Source: CAVQWT01 sp963717705
GTDB lineage: Bacteria > Pseudomonadota > Gammaproteobacteria > Burkholderiales > Casimicrobiaceae
DNA: 64,000 nt
Direction of reading: 5' to 3'
Assembly (NCBI GenBank): GCA_963717705.1
Contig: CAVQWT010000005.1
Span: 744,001-808,000, forward strand
Shown here piece by piece: positions 1 to 10,919 of this stretch. The translations under genes and the position numbers were made by a program. The notes beneath the pieces are model-generated. The model had not been told where the DNA came from, ran no database searches, and saw only the letters and a program-made list of their open reading frames with translations. Every line of letters starts with the position of its first letter. Position 1 is the first letter of the stretch.

Positions 1-659
1 GCAACGGGCGCCACCCGCTGCCGACGCCGGAAGCCTGCGCGGCGGTGTTCGGCCGGCTGGGCATCGGCGCCGGCACGCAGGTCGTCTGCTACGACCAGCA
101 GCCGGGCATGTACGCCTCGAGGCTGTGGTGGATGCTGCGCTGGCTCGGGCACGACGCCGTCGCCGTCCTCGACGGGGGCTGGGCGAAATGGACGGCCGAA
201 GGGCGGCCGGTGGCGACGGCCGTGCCGCCACCCGGCAACGCGACGTTCACGCCGCGGGCTTCGGCGGTGGGCGCGGTCGCCGTCGAAACGGTGGCGGCGA
301 GCCTGCCGTCGCGCTCGCTGCTGCTGCTCGACGCGCGCGCGCCGGAGCGCTTTCGCGGCGAGACCGAGCCGCTCGACCCGGTCGCCGGCCACATCCCCGG
401 CGCGACCAACCGGCCGTATGCGCAGAACCTCAATCCCGACGGCACGTTCAAGTCCGCGACCACGCTGCGCGCCGAGTTCGGCGCGCTGATCGGCGACCGG
501 CCGCCCGGCACCGTCGTGCACCAGTGCGGCTCCGGGGTCACCGCCTGCCACAACCTGCTGGCGATGGAAATCGCCGGGCTTGCCGGCACCAAGCTCTACC
601 CCGGATCGTGGAGCGAGTGGGTCGCCGATCGCACGCGCCCGGTCGCGACGGGAAGCTGA
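1..659 (+). CDS. sulfurtransferase (3-mercaptopyruvate/thiosulfate type), 5' end missing
   Basis: Tandem-rhodanese sulfurtransferase that moves sulfane sulfur from 3-mercaptopyruvate or thiosulfate to an acceptor such as cyanide or a thiol. The reading frame is open from the first full codon at position 3, so the start lies outside the window. The visible part begins with a GRHPLP stretch and contains LDGGW, which belongs to the end of the N-terminal rhodanese domain. The second domain carries the active-site loop CGSGVTAC, preceded by HQ. A CGSGVT-type loop is usual in the SseA/mercaptopyruvate class, but sequence alone does not fix the donor. The stop is 25 bp before the next gene, which has the same orientation. 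The family is clear; substrate preference is inferred. Confidence 0.9.
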   Translation, partial: NGRHPLPTPEACAAVFGRLGIGAGTQVVCYDQQPGMYASRLWWMLRWLGHDAVAVLDGGWAKWTAEGRPVATAVPPPGNATFTPRASAVGAVAVETVAASLPSRSLLLLDARAPERFRGETEPLDPVAGHIPGATNRPYAQNLNPDGTFKSATTLRAEFGALIGDRPPGTVVHQCGSGVTACHNLLAMEIAGLAGTKLYPGSWSEWVADRTRPVATGS

Positions 660-684
660 ACCCCTACACCGCCAGGAGCCGTCC

Positions 685-1461
<777 letters not shown>

Positions 1462-1486
1462 CGGCACGCCCCGCACCTCCGTGCGG

Positions 1487-1609
1487 TCAGCTTTCCAGCA
1501 GGTGGAGCTGCCACAGGTCCTTGTTGCTCATGTGCATCATCGGCTTCAGGGCCAGCAGGCCGTACCCGTTCCCGTCGCCGGCCGGGGGGCGCGTCCAGGG
1601 ATCGGTCCC
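1487..1609 (-). other. coding-like relic, C-terminal end only
   Basis: A short open stretch on the minus strand ends in TGA at 1487-1489 and reads, near its end, GYGLLALKPMMHMSNKDLWQ. Nearly every codon ends in G or C, as in the real genes around it. No ATG or GTG opens the frame upstream; the only ATGs sit about 17 codons before the stop. Further upstream the same frame overlaps the end of thpR. I do not recognise the peptide. It may be the remaining tail of a decayed gene, a very short peptide gene, or chance. It lies in a gap between two convergent genes. Confidence 0.25.
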
Positions 1610-1641
1610 GGGCCGGGGCGCCCGGGCCGCGCGCCTCCGGC

Positions 1642-2208
1642 TCAGTTCCCGGACGGCTCGGCCGCGCCTGCCTCCGGCCGCAACAGCGGCCAGGCGGCGA
1701 CCGTCTGGTAGCGCGAGCCCCCCGGCGCCGACGTGGAGACGACGAGCGCGAGACGATCGGCCACCCAGGACAGCGGCGCGACCTCGCGCCGGTCGGCGGG
1801 GCGGGTGCAGCGGCGCGCGAGCGTCACGTGCGGGCGGAACGCGCGCGCCTCGAGCGGAAATCCCTCGTCCCGCAGCGCGCCGGCGAGCGCCTCGTGCAGC
1901 GCCGTCAGCCCGGGCGGAGGCGACGACGCCTCGACCCAGGCGACGCCGTCGCGGGCGGCGCCGCCGAGGCGATCGAGGACCAGCTCGAATGGAGCCGCGA
2001 CCACGGCGGCCCGCGCCCCGGCCGCAAGCACCCGTTCCGTCGCCGCCGGCGCGACCGCCCCGACGAAGGCCACGGTGACGTGCAGCTGATCGGGCCGTGT
2101 CTCCCGGCCGCCGCGCGCCTTCGCGACCGCGGCGGCGAGCGACGCCAGCGCGTTCCCGGCGTCGGCGTCGGGCCAGAGCGCGAAGAATACGCGCCGCTTC
2201 GCGGACAA
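1642..2208 (-). CDS. thpR: RNA 2',3'-cyclic phosphodiesterase (2H phosphoesterase)
   Basis: Member of the 2H phosphoesterase superfamily (LigT/ThpR) that opens 2',3'-cyclic phosphate ends of RNA. The two hallmark His-x-Thr motifs are visible: HVTV at about residue 43 and HVTL at about residue 127, each supplying a catalytic His. The protein starts with a typical RVFFALWPD segment. At 188 residues from a TTG start it fits the family length. No ATG is available, and the TTG lies immediately after the T-run of the aceA terminator, with no clear ribosome site. A GTG 12 codons further upstream, inside the terminator stem region, is the alternative. It lies downstream of aceA on the same strand. 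Confidence 0.85.
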   Translation of the reverse strand: MSAKRRVFFALWPDADAGNALASLAAAVAKARGGRETRPDQLHVTVAFVGAVAPAATERVLAAGARAAVVAAPFELVLDRLGGAARDGVAWVEASSPPPGLTALHEALAGALRDEGFPLEARAFRPHVTLARRCTRPADRREVAPLSWVADRLALVVSTSAPGGSRYQTVAAWPLLRPEAGAAEPSGN

Positions 2209-2241
2209 AGAAAAACCGCGCCCCCCTTGCGAAGGGCGCGG
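2207..2241 (-). terminator. Rho-independent terminator of aceA
   Basis: On the minus strand an 8-bp GC stem (CCGCGCCC pairing with GGGCGCGG) closes a loop of about 10 bases and is followed by a run of five T and then CTTTG. It starts about 30 bp after the aceA stop. This is one of the clearest intrinsic terminators in the window. Its T-run abuts the start of thpR. Confidence 0.85.
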
Positions 2242-2273
2242 CACCGACAGGAGAGAGTGTCGGCTGTTGGTGC

Positions 2274-3575
<1,302 letters not shown>

Positions 3576-3847
3576 GTGTTCAAGCTCCCATCATCTGCGT
3601 ATGGCCAAGCCTTCCGCCGTCGTCGGACGGCGTCCGGCACCTTGGTCAGCGGGTCCCGCGGGCGCTGGCGCGCGGGAGAGCCGCAGTGCGGTAAGCGAAG
3701 ACGGAAACCGCCTTCGTCCCGCTGCACGGACCGGTGAGGATGGCTCGCCCGGTCTGGCGGGCATGGATGGGGATTCAGCTACCCAGGCCCTGCTGCAGCA
3801 GTCGCGTTCGAGGTGCCGGCGCGACTGCTCGTGACAACGCCACGTTA

Positions 3848-3862
3848 GCATTGCTGCAATGC
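3848..3862. promoter_or_regulatory. 15-bp perfect palindrome GCATTGC-T-GCAATGC
   Basis: Two exact 7-base arms around one central base lie about 270 bp upstream of the aceA start. The core TTGC-n-GCAA resembles the TTTGCAAA-type sites bound by RamB/PrpR/PccR short-chain fatty-acyl regulators, which control glyoxylate and propionate genes in other bacteria. That link is inference; the palindrome itself is seen directly. Confidence 0.45.
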
Positions 3863-3927
3863 GATGACAAGCCGGAATGCGGCGGCGCACCTAGAAAAAA
3901 GCTTATAAAAATCATACATTTAGAAAG

Positions 3928-3948
3928 AGTTTCCACCTGATGGAAACT
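3928..3948. promoter_or_regulatory. inverted repeat AGTTTCCA-n5-TGGAAACT in AT-rich island
   Basis: Two perfect 8-base arms are separated by 5 bases (CCTGA), directly beside the AT-rich island that probably contains the aceA promoter. The TTCCA/TGGAA half-sites recur at 4042-4067 and 4104-4118. Size and position suit an operator for a dimeric regulator. The regulator is not encoded nearby and is unknown. Confidence 0.45.
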
Positions 3949-4041
3949 TGATGGCTCGAAGTGGTGGTTTCGGTGCTGCATCGCGCATCGGAATGTCGCG
4001 CGGCACGGTGCCGCACTGGCGCCGGACGCCGATAACCGATT

Positions 4042-4067
4042 GATTCCACTTGCCTCGCCTTGGAATC
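4042..4067. promoter_or_regulatory. inverted repeat GATTCCA-n12-TGGAATC
   Basis: Two perfect 7-base arms are spaced by 12 bases in the distal part of the aceA upstream region. The arms share the TTCCA/TGGAA core with the dyad at 3928-3948. It could be a second operator or a weak hairpin; there is no T-run, so a terminator for the gene upstream is unlikely. Confidence 0.3.
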
Positions 4068-4142
4068 GAACCGACCCCTGCGGCCGCAACATTTGCCGTC
4101 TGGTGGAAATGGATTCCGGATCGACCCGGATGCGGCTGCGGG

Positions 4143-5660
4143 TCAGGCGAGTTCGACGCGCTCGCCCGGCCCGGGGACGGTAACCGACGGGAAGTGCAGC
4201 TCGTCGCGCAGCGCGAGGGCGAAGTTCTCCGCCGTGTCGCGCTCGCCGTGGACGACGAACGCGCGCGATGGTGGCGTCGTGAAGCCGCGCAGCCAGTCCA
4301 GCAATGCGGCGCGATCGCCGTGCGCCGACAGCCCGCCGATGGTGTGGATCGACGCCCGCACCGGCACTTCCTCGCGAAACAGCCGTACGCGCGTCGCGCC
4401 GTCGACCAGCGCGCGGCCGAGCGTGCCGGCCGCCTGGAAGCCGGTGAATACGATCGCAGACTCGCTGCGCGGCAGCAGGTGCCGCAGGTGGTGCCTGATC
4501 CGCCCGCCCTCGCACATGCCGCTGGCGGCGATGATCACGGCCCCGCGGGAGATCGCGTTGATCGCCATCGAGTCCTGCGGCGTCTCGGTGAACTGCACGC
4601 GCATCCGCTGCGGATGCGCCGCGAGCCAGCGCGCGACCTCGCGGCTCTCGCCGTCCTGCAGCGACCCGTAGCGCGCGTGGATGCGCGTAGCCATCGTCGC
4701 CAGCGGCGAGTCGACGAAGACGGTGAGCACCGGCGCCCGCTGCTGCCGCACGAGATCGGCGAGGACGTGGATCACCTCCTGCGTGCGACCGACGGCGAAC
4801 GCCGGAATGACGACGTTGCCGCGCGGCAGCGTCGTCGACAGCACCTGGGCGAACTCCTCGTAGGTGGACGCGAGCGTCTTGTGCAGCCGGTTGCCGTAGG
4901 TCGATTCGACGACGACGGTGTCCGCGTCCGGCACCCGCACGGGATCGGCAACGAGCGGCCGCCCCGGCTGCCCCAGGTCGCCCGAGAACACAATCTTGTG
5001 CCGGTGCGTCGCGGCGCCGAACCAGGTCTCGAGCAGCGCCGAGCCGAGGATGTGGCCGGCATCGCGGAAGCGGGCCTCGACACCCGGCGCCGGCGCGAAT
5101 ACGACGTCGTAGCCCACGGGCTTGAACTGGCGCAGGCAGGCCTGCGCTTCGGCGACGGTGTACAGCGGCTCGAAGTCCTCGTCGTCGGCGCGGGACGCCA
5201 CGACGGGGGCGGCGTCGGCGGCGCGGTCGCGCCGATCACCGCGCGCATTCGCCGCACGGACCTCGCGGCGGCCCGGCTCCCGGCGGCGACCGGGCTCCTG
5301 CGCACGATCCCGCTCGGCGCGCTCGCGCGCCCATTGGGCGTCCTTCTCCTGGATGTGGGCGCTGTCCTGCAGCATCACCGAGACCAGGTCGATGGTCGCC
5401 GGCGTCGCGTAGATCGGACCGCGGAAGCCGCGGGCGCAAAGCCTGGGCAGCAGGCCGCTGTGGTCGATGTGCGCGTGGGTCAGCAGCACCGCATCGAGCG
5501 CACCGGCGTCGAAATCCAGCGCCGCGCGATTCTTTGCCTCGGCGTCGCGGCCGCCCTGGAACATCCCGCAGTCGACGAGCACCCGGGCACCGTCGGCGTC
5601 GACGCGATACGACGAGCCGGTCACTTCGCCGGCCGCGCCGAGGAAGGCAAGCGTCAGCAT
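4143..5660 (-). CDS. MBL-fold/beta-CASP RNase-like metallohydrolase
   Basis: Metallo-beta-lactamase protein with a beta-CASP insertion, the architecture of CPSF73-like RNA nucleases; it probably cleaves RNA in the cytoplasm using two zinc ions. Metal ligands are visible in order: HAHIDH at residues 62-67, the His in GHILGSA, the Asp in FSGDLGQ, then in the RNA-metabolising C-terminal part SAHGD and VVHGE. The protein has 505 residues, longer than the usual 450-470, because an Arg/Ala/Glu-rich low-complexity segment of about 50 residues (roughly 112-165) interrupts the lactamase fold before DDEDFEPLYTV. The ATG start is the family start (MLTLAFLGA). RNA cleavage is inferred from the family and has not been shown for this protein. 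Confidence 0.9.
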   Translation of the reverse strand: MLTLAFLGAAGEVTGSSYRVDADGARVLVDCGMFQGGRDAEAKNRAALDFDAGALDAVLLTHAHIDHSGLLPRLCARGFRGPIYATPATIDLVSVMLQDSAHIQEKDAQWARERAERDRAQEPGRRREPGRREVRAANARGDRRDRAADAAPVVASRADDEDFEPLYTVAEAQACLRQFKPVGYDVVFAPAPGVEARFRDAGHILGSALLETWFGAATHRHKIVFSGDLGQPGRPLVADPVRVPDADTVVVESTYGNRLHKTLASTYEEFAQVLSTTLPRGNVVIPAFAVGRTQEVIHVLADLVRQQRAPVLTVFVDSPLATMATRIHARYGSLQDGESREVARWLAAHPQRMRVQFTETPQDSMAINAISRGAVIIAASGMCEGGRIRHHLRHLLPRSESAIVFTGFQAAGTLGRALVDGATRVRLFREEVPVRASIHTIGGLSAHGDRAALLDWLRGFTTPPSRAFVVHGERDTAENFALALRDELHFPSVTVPGPGERVELA

Positions 5661-5894
5661 GGCAGGCCGCTGTGGCGGGAACCGCGCGACCGTGGGGAGA
5701 CGAGGTCAATATGTGCCGACATGAATGTGGGGGTCGATCGATTGGTCATGAAGATGGTGCCACGGGGTATACCGAGCGCGGCCCGTTCGCATTATCCTAT
5801 GCGCAAAGCCGGCGCGGCAGATCGCGACGCCGGCACCACCCGTAGCAACCCTGCCTGCGCGCGCCGCCGCCGGGCGCCCGAGAGGAGGCTGTCC

Positions 5895-6227
5895 ATGCTT
5901 CGAACCGTTCCCCGCCTGACGGCGACCCTTGCCGCCGCCGCGCTGTGCGGCGCGATTGCCGCGCCGGCGGCCGCGCAGTCGCCTCCCGCCGAGCTCGGCC
6001 GCAATCTTGCCGCCACCTGCGCCAACTGCCACGGCACCGGCGGCGTCAGCGTCGGCGGCACCGTCAGCCTCGCCGGCAGCCCGAAGGCGGACCTGGTCGC
6101 CAAGATGCAGGACTTCAAGGCGGGACGCCGCACCGGCACGATCATGCCGCAACTCGCCAAGGGCTATACCGATCCGCAGATCGAAGCTCTCGCCGCGTGG
6201 TTTGCCGCGCAGAAGGCGCCGCAATGA
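5895..6227 (+). CDS. fccA: periplasmic class I cytochrome c, sulfide dehydrogenase cytochrome subunit
   Basis: Small monoheme cytochrome c of 110 residues. A signal peptide (hydrophobic run ending AAPAAAQ) is followed by the heme site CANCH at residues 42-46, and a Met in GTIMPQLAKGY is the likely sixth heme ligand. The gene overlaps by 4 bases an in-frame ATG of the next gene, which encodes a flavocytochrome c flavoprotein. The pair therefore looks like FccA/FccB, where this protein takes electrons from the flavin subunit and passes them on in the periplasm. The ATG is preceded by a strong AGAGGAGG ribosome site. Standing alone it could be any small cytochrome c; the neighbour decides. Confidence 0.85.
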   Translation: MLRTVPRLTATLAAAALCGAIAAPAAAQSPPAELGRNLAATCANCHGTGGVSVGGTVSLAGSPKADLVAKMQDFKAGRRTGTIMPQLAKGYTDPQIEALAAWFAAQKAPQ

Positions 6228-6250
6228 CCCGCCCCGCGAAGGACACGACA

Positions 6251-7531
6251 ATGAAGACGATGCGACGCGATTTCCTCAAGGTCTCCGGCGCGACGGCGCT
6301 CGCCGCCGCCCTGCCCGGCTGCGCGACGACGGGCAGCGGCAGCGCGGGCCGCGTGGTGGTGGTCGGCGGCGGCTACGGCGGCGCCACCGCGGCCAAGTAC
6401 CTCCGCCTCTGGAGCAACGGCAGCGTCGACGTGACGCTGGTCGAGCCGAATGCGCAGTTCGTTTCCTGCCCGATCTCGAACCTCGTTCTGGGCGGCAGCA
6501 AGACCATCGCCGACGTCACCGTCAGCTACGACAACCTGGTCAAGCGGCATGGCGTGAAGCTGGTCAAGGACACCGCCGTCGCGGTCGACGCGGACAAGCG
6601 CACCGTGACGCTCGCCTCGGGCCAGGTGCTGGGCTACGACCGGCTGATCCTGTCGCCGGGCATCGACTTCATGTACGAGCAGCTCAAGGTGCTCGAGTCG
6701 GCCGACGCGCAGGCGCGGGTGCTCCATTCGTGGAAGGCGGGACCGCAGACCGTAGCGCTGCGTCGCCAGCTCGAGGCGATGCCGGACGGCGGAGTCTACG
6801 CGATCACCATCCCCGTCGCGCCGTACCGCTGCCCACCGGGGCCGTACGAGCGCGCCTGCCAGGTCGCGTGGTACTTCAAGCAAAAGAAGCCGAAGTCCAA
6901 GGTGCTGATCCTCGACGGCAACCCGGACGTGACGTCGAAGGCCGGGCTGTTCAAGAAGGCCTGGGCGGAGGAATACAAGGGCATCGTCGAGTACCGTCCC
7001 AACCACGTCCTTACCGACGTCGACGTCCGCACGCTGACGGCCAAGTTCGAGACCGCCGACGACGTCAAGGCCGACGTGCTCAACGTGCTGCCGCCGCAGC
7101 GCGCCGGGGCGATCGCCCGCGCCGCCGGCGTCGTCACCGCGAACAACCGTTGGTGCGAGGTCGACTTCCTGACCTTCGAGTCGATCAAGGTGAAGAACGT
7201 CCACGTGCTGGGCGACGCGATCCAGATCGCGCCGGCGATGCCGAAGTCCGGCCACATGGCCAACCAGCACGCCAAGGTGTGCGCCGCCGCGGTGCTCGAG
7301 CTGCTCGCGGGCCGCGCGGCCAGCCCGACCCCGGTGCTGACCAACACCTGCTACAGCTTCATCACCGACAAGGAAGTCGTCCACGTCGCGTCGGTGCACC
7401 AGTACGACGCCGAGAAGAAGACGATGGTCGCCGTGCAGGGCGCCGGCGGCCTGTCGCCGGCGATGAGTGCGCTCGAGGGCACGTACGCGTTCGCGTGGGC
7501 GCAGAACATCTGGGCGGACTCGCTCGCCTGA
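6251..7531 (+). CDS. fccB: flavocytochrome c sulfide dehydrogenase, flavoprotein subunit
   Basis: FAD subunit that oxidises sulfide to sulfur in the periplasm and reduces the cytochrome encoded upstream. The N-terminus has a twin-arginine motif (RRDFLK, residues 5-10), a hydrophobic stretch and a Cys (LPGC), so Tat export is likely. Next come the FAD-binding VVVGGGYGG, the redox Cys in FVSCPISNLVLGG, and the C-terminal sulfide-dehydrogenase flavin-binding domain with the second Cys in NTCYSF. I chose the ATG at 6251 because it has AAGGA upstream and starts the Tat signal; an ATG at 6224 overlapping the fccA stop is the alternative. Electron flow to cytochrome c follows from the family. No other sox genes are in the window. 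Confidence 0.9.
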   Translation: MKTMRRDFLKVSGATALAAALPGCATTGSGSAGRVVVVGGGYGGATAAKYLRLWSNGSVDVTLVEPNAQFVSCPISNLVLGGSKTIADVTVSYDNLVKRHGVKLVKDTAVAVDADKRTVTLASGQVLGYDRLILSPGIDFMYEQLKVLESADAQARVLHSWKAGPQTVALRRQLEAMPDGGVYAITIPVAPYRCPPGPYERACQVAWYFKQKKPKSKVLILDGNPDVTSKAGLFKKAWAEEYKGIVEYRPNHVLTDVDVRTLTAKFETADDVKADVLNVLPPQRAGAIARAAGVVTANNRWCEVDFLTFESIKVKNVHVLGDAIQIAPAMPKSGHMANQHAKVCAAAVLELLAGRAASPTPVLTNTCYSFITDKEVVHVASVHQYDAEKKTMVAVQGAGGLSPAMSALEGTYAFAWAQNIWADSLA

Positions 7532-8448
7532 TGTCATCGCCTGGACGGTCCGGCGGCGGCGGGATGATTCCCGCCGCCGCTTTGCTTGGCGCGCGGCTGA
7601 TCGCCATGCTGCCGCTGCCGGTCGTGCACGCCTTCGGCGCCCTGTTCGCACGGCTCGCGTTCCGCTTCGCGCGGCGCGAGCGCGACCGGCTGCACGCAAA
7701 CCTTGCCATCGCCGGCTACGGCGACGACCCGCAGCTCGCGCGCGCGGCGATCGGCGAGGCGGGCAAGACGATGTTCGAGCTGCCCTGGGTCTGGCTGCGC
7801 CCTGTCGACAAGGTGCTCGCGCGCGTGCGGTCGGTCGAGGGCATCGAGCACGTGGTGGCGGCGCACGAGCGCGGCAAGGGCATCGTGTTCCTCACTCCGC
7901 ACCTGGGCTGCTTCGAGGTCGCCGCCCAGTTCGCCGGCAGCCATCGGCCGATCACCGTGATGTTCCGCCCACCGCGGCAGCGGGCGCTGCGGCCGCTGCT
8001 GGAGGCGGGGCGCCGGCGCGGCGGCGTTGCGCTGGTCCCCGCGAACACGCGCGGCGCGACGGCGTTGCTCGCGGCGCTGCGCCGCGGCGAGTGGGTCGGC
8101 CTGCTTCCCGACCAGGTGCCCACCGGCGGCGAGGGCGAGTGGGCCCCCTTCTTCGGCCGGCCGGCGTTCACGATGACGCTGGCCGCCAAGCTCATCGAGC
8201 GCACCGGCGCGTCGGCGCTCCTGAGCGCCTGCGAGCGGCTGCCCCGCGGCCGCGGCTGGACGATCCGGATCGAGCCGCTGACGCTGCCGTCGCCGGACGA
8301 TGACGAATCCGCGACGGCGGCGATGAATCGCGCGCTGGAGACGGCGATCCGCCGGCGGCCCGAGCAGTACCTGTGGTCGTATCACCGCTACCGCGCGCCG
8401 GCCGGCGTGACGCCCCCGGAGGCCGCCACGGACGGCAAGGCCGGCTGA
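7531..8448 (+). CDS. LpxL/HtrB-family lipid acyltransferase
   Basis: Lysophospholipid/lipid A acyltransferase family protein (LpxL/LpxM-like, about 305 residues) that should add an acyl chain to lipid A at the inner membrane. A hydrophobic N-terminal anchor (residues about 12-38) is followed by the H-x4-D/E catalytic motif in TPHLGCFEVA. The substrate-binding segment (GLLPDQVP) and the YLWSYHRY end are typical. The ATG at 7531 overlaps the fccB stop; a second in-frame ATG at 7564 lies closer to the usual start of the family. Overlap with fccB implies a shared transcript, though the two functions are unrelated. Confidence 0.88.
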   Translation: MSSPGRSGGGGMIPAAALLGARLIAMLPLPVVHAFGALFARLAFRFARRERDRLHANLAIAGYGDDPQLARAAIGEAGKTMFELPWVWLRPVDKVLARVRSVEGIEHVVAAHERGKGIVFLTPHLGCFEVAAQFAGSHRPITVMFRPPRQRALRPLLEAGRRRGGVALVPANTRGATALLAALRRGEWVGLLPDQVPTGGEGEWAPFFGRPAFTMTLAAKLIERTGASALLSACERLPRGRGWTIRIEPLTLPSPDDDESATAAMNRALETAIRRRPEQYLWSYHRYRAPAGVTPPEAATDGKAG

Positions 8449-8583
8449 GCGGCTGCGCAGCGGCGGGCGCAACGCGCCCCGGCGCCACCGGCCCGCCGCG
8501 CGTCCCGGGAGACGGGGGCGCCGCGCCGGCGCGTAGAATCGTTGTTCCCCGCCGCAGAAGCGGGCCCAACGCTGGAGGATCCC

Positions 8584-10857
<2,274 letters not shown>

Positions 10858-10919
10858 CCGACGGGCCATCCGGCCAGTTGCCGCGTGCCGACCGGGACAC
10901 GACCTTGACCGCCACGACC

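Larger units (their letters stand above)
3576..4142. promoter_or_regulatory. 567-bp gene-free region upstream of aceA
   Basis: No convincing gene was found here. The region separates the aceA start from the stop of the beta-CASP gene, both on the minus strand, so it should hold the aceA promoter. An AT-rich island lies at about 3893-3950 in otherwise GC-rich DNA, and several exact inverted repeats are listed separately. A further imperfect dyad, TGGAAAT-G-GATTCCG, lies at 4104-4118. A clear -35/-10 pair could not be assigned. Confidence 0.6.

Noticed and set aside
3971..4142. tRNA-like text (GGAATCGAACC) upstream of aceA
   Set aside because: It resembles a T-arm read on the opposite strand, but no acceptor stem or anticodon arm can be formed around it.
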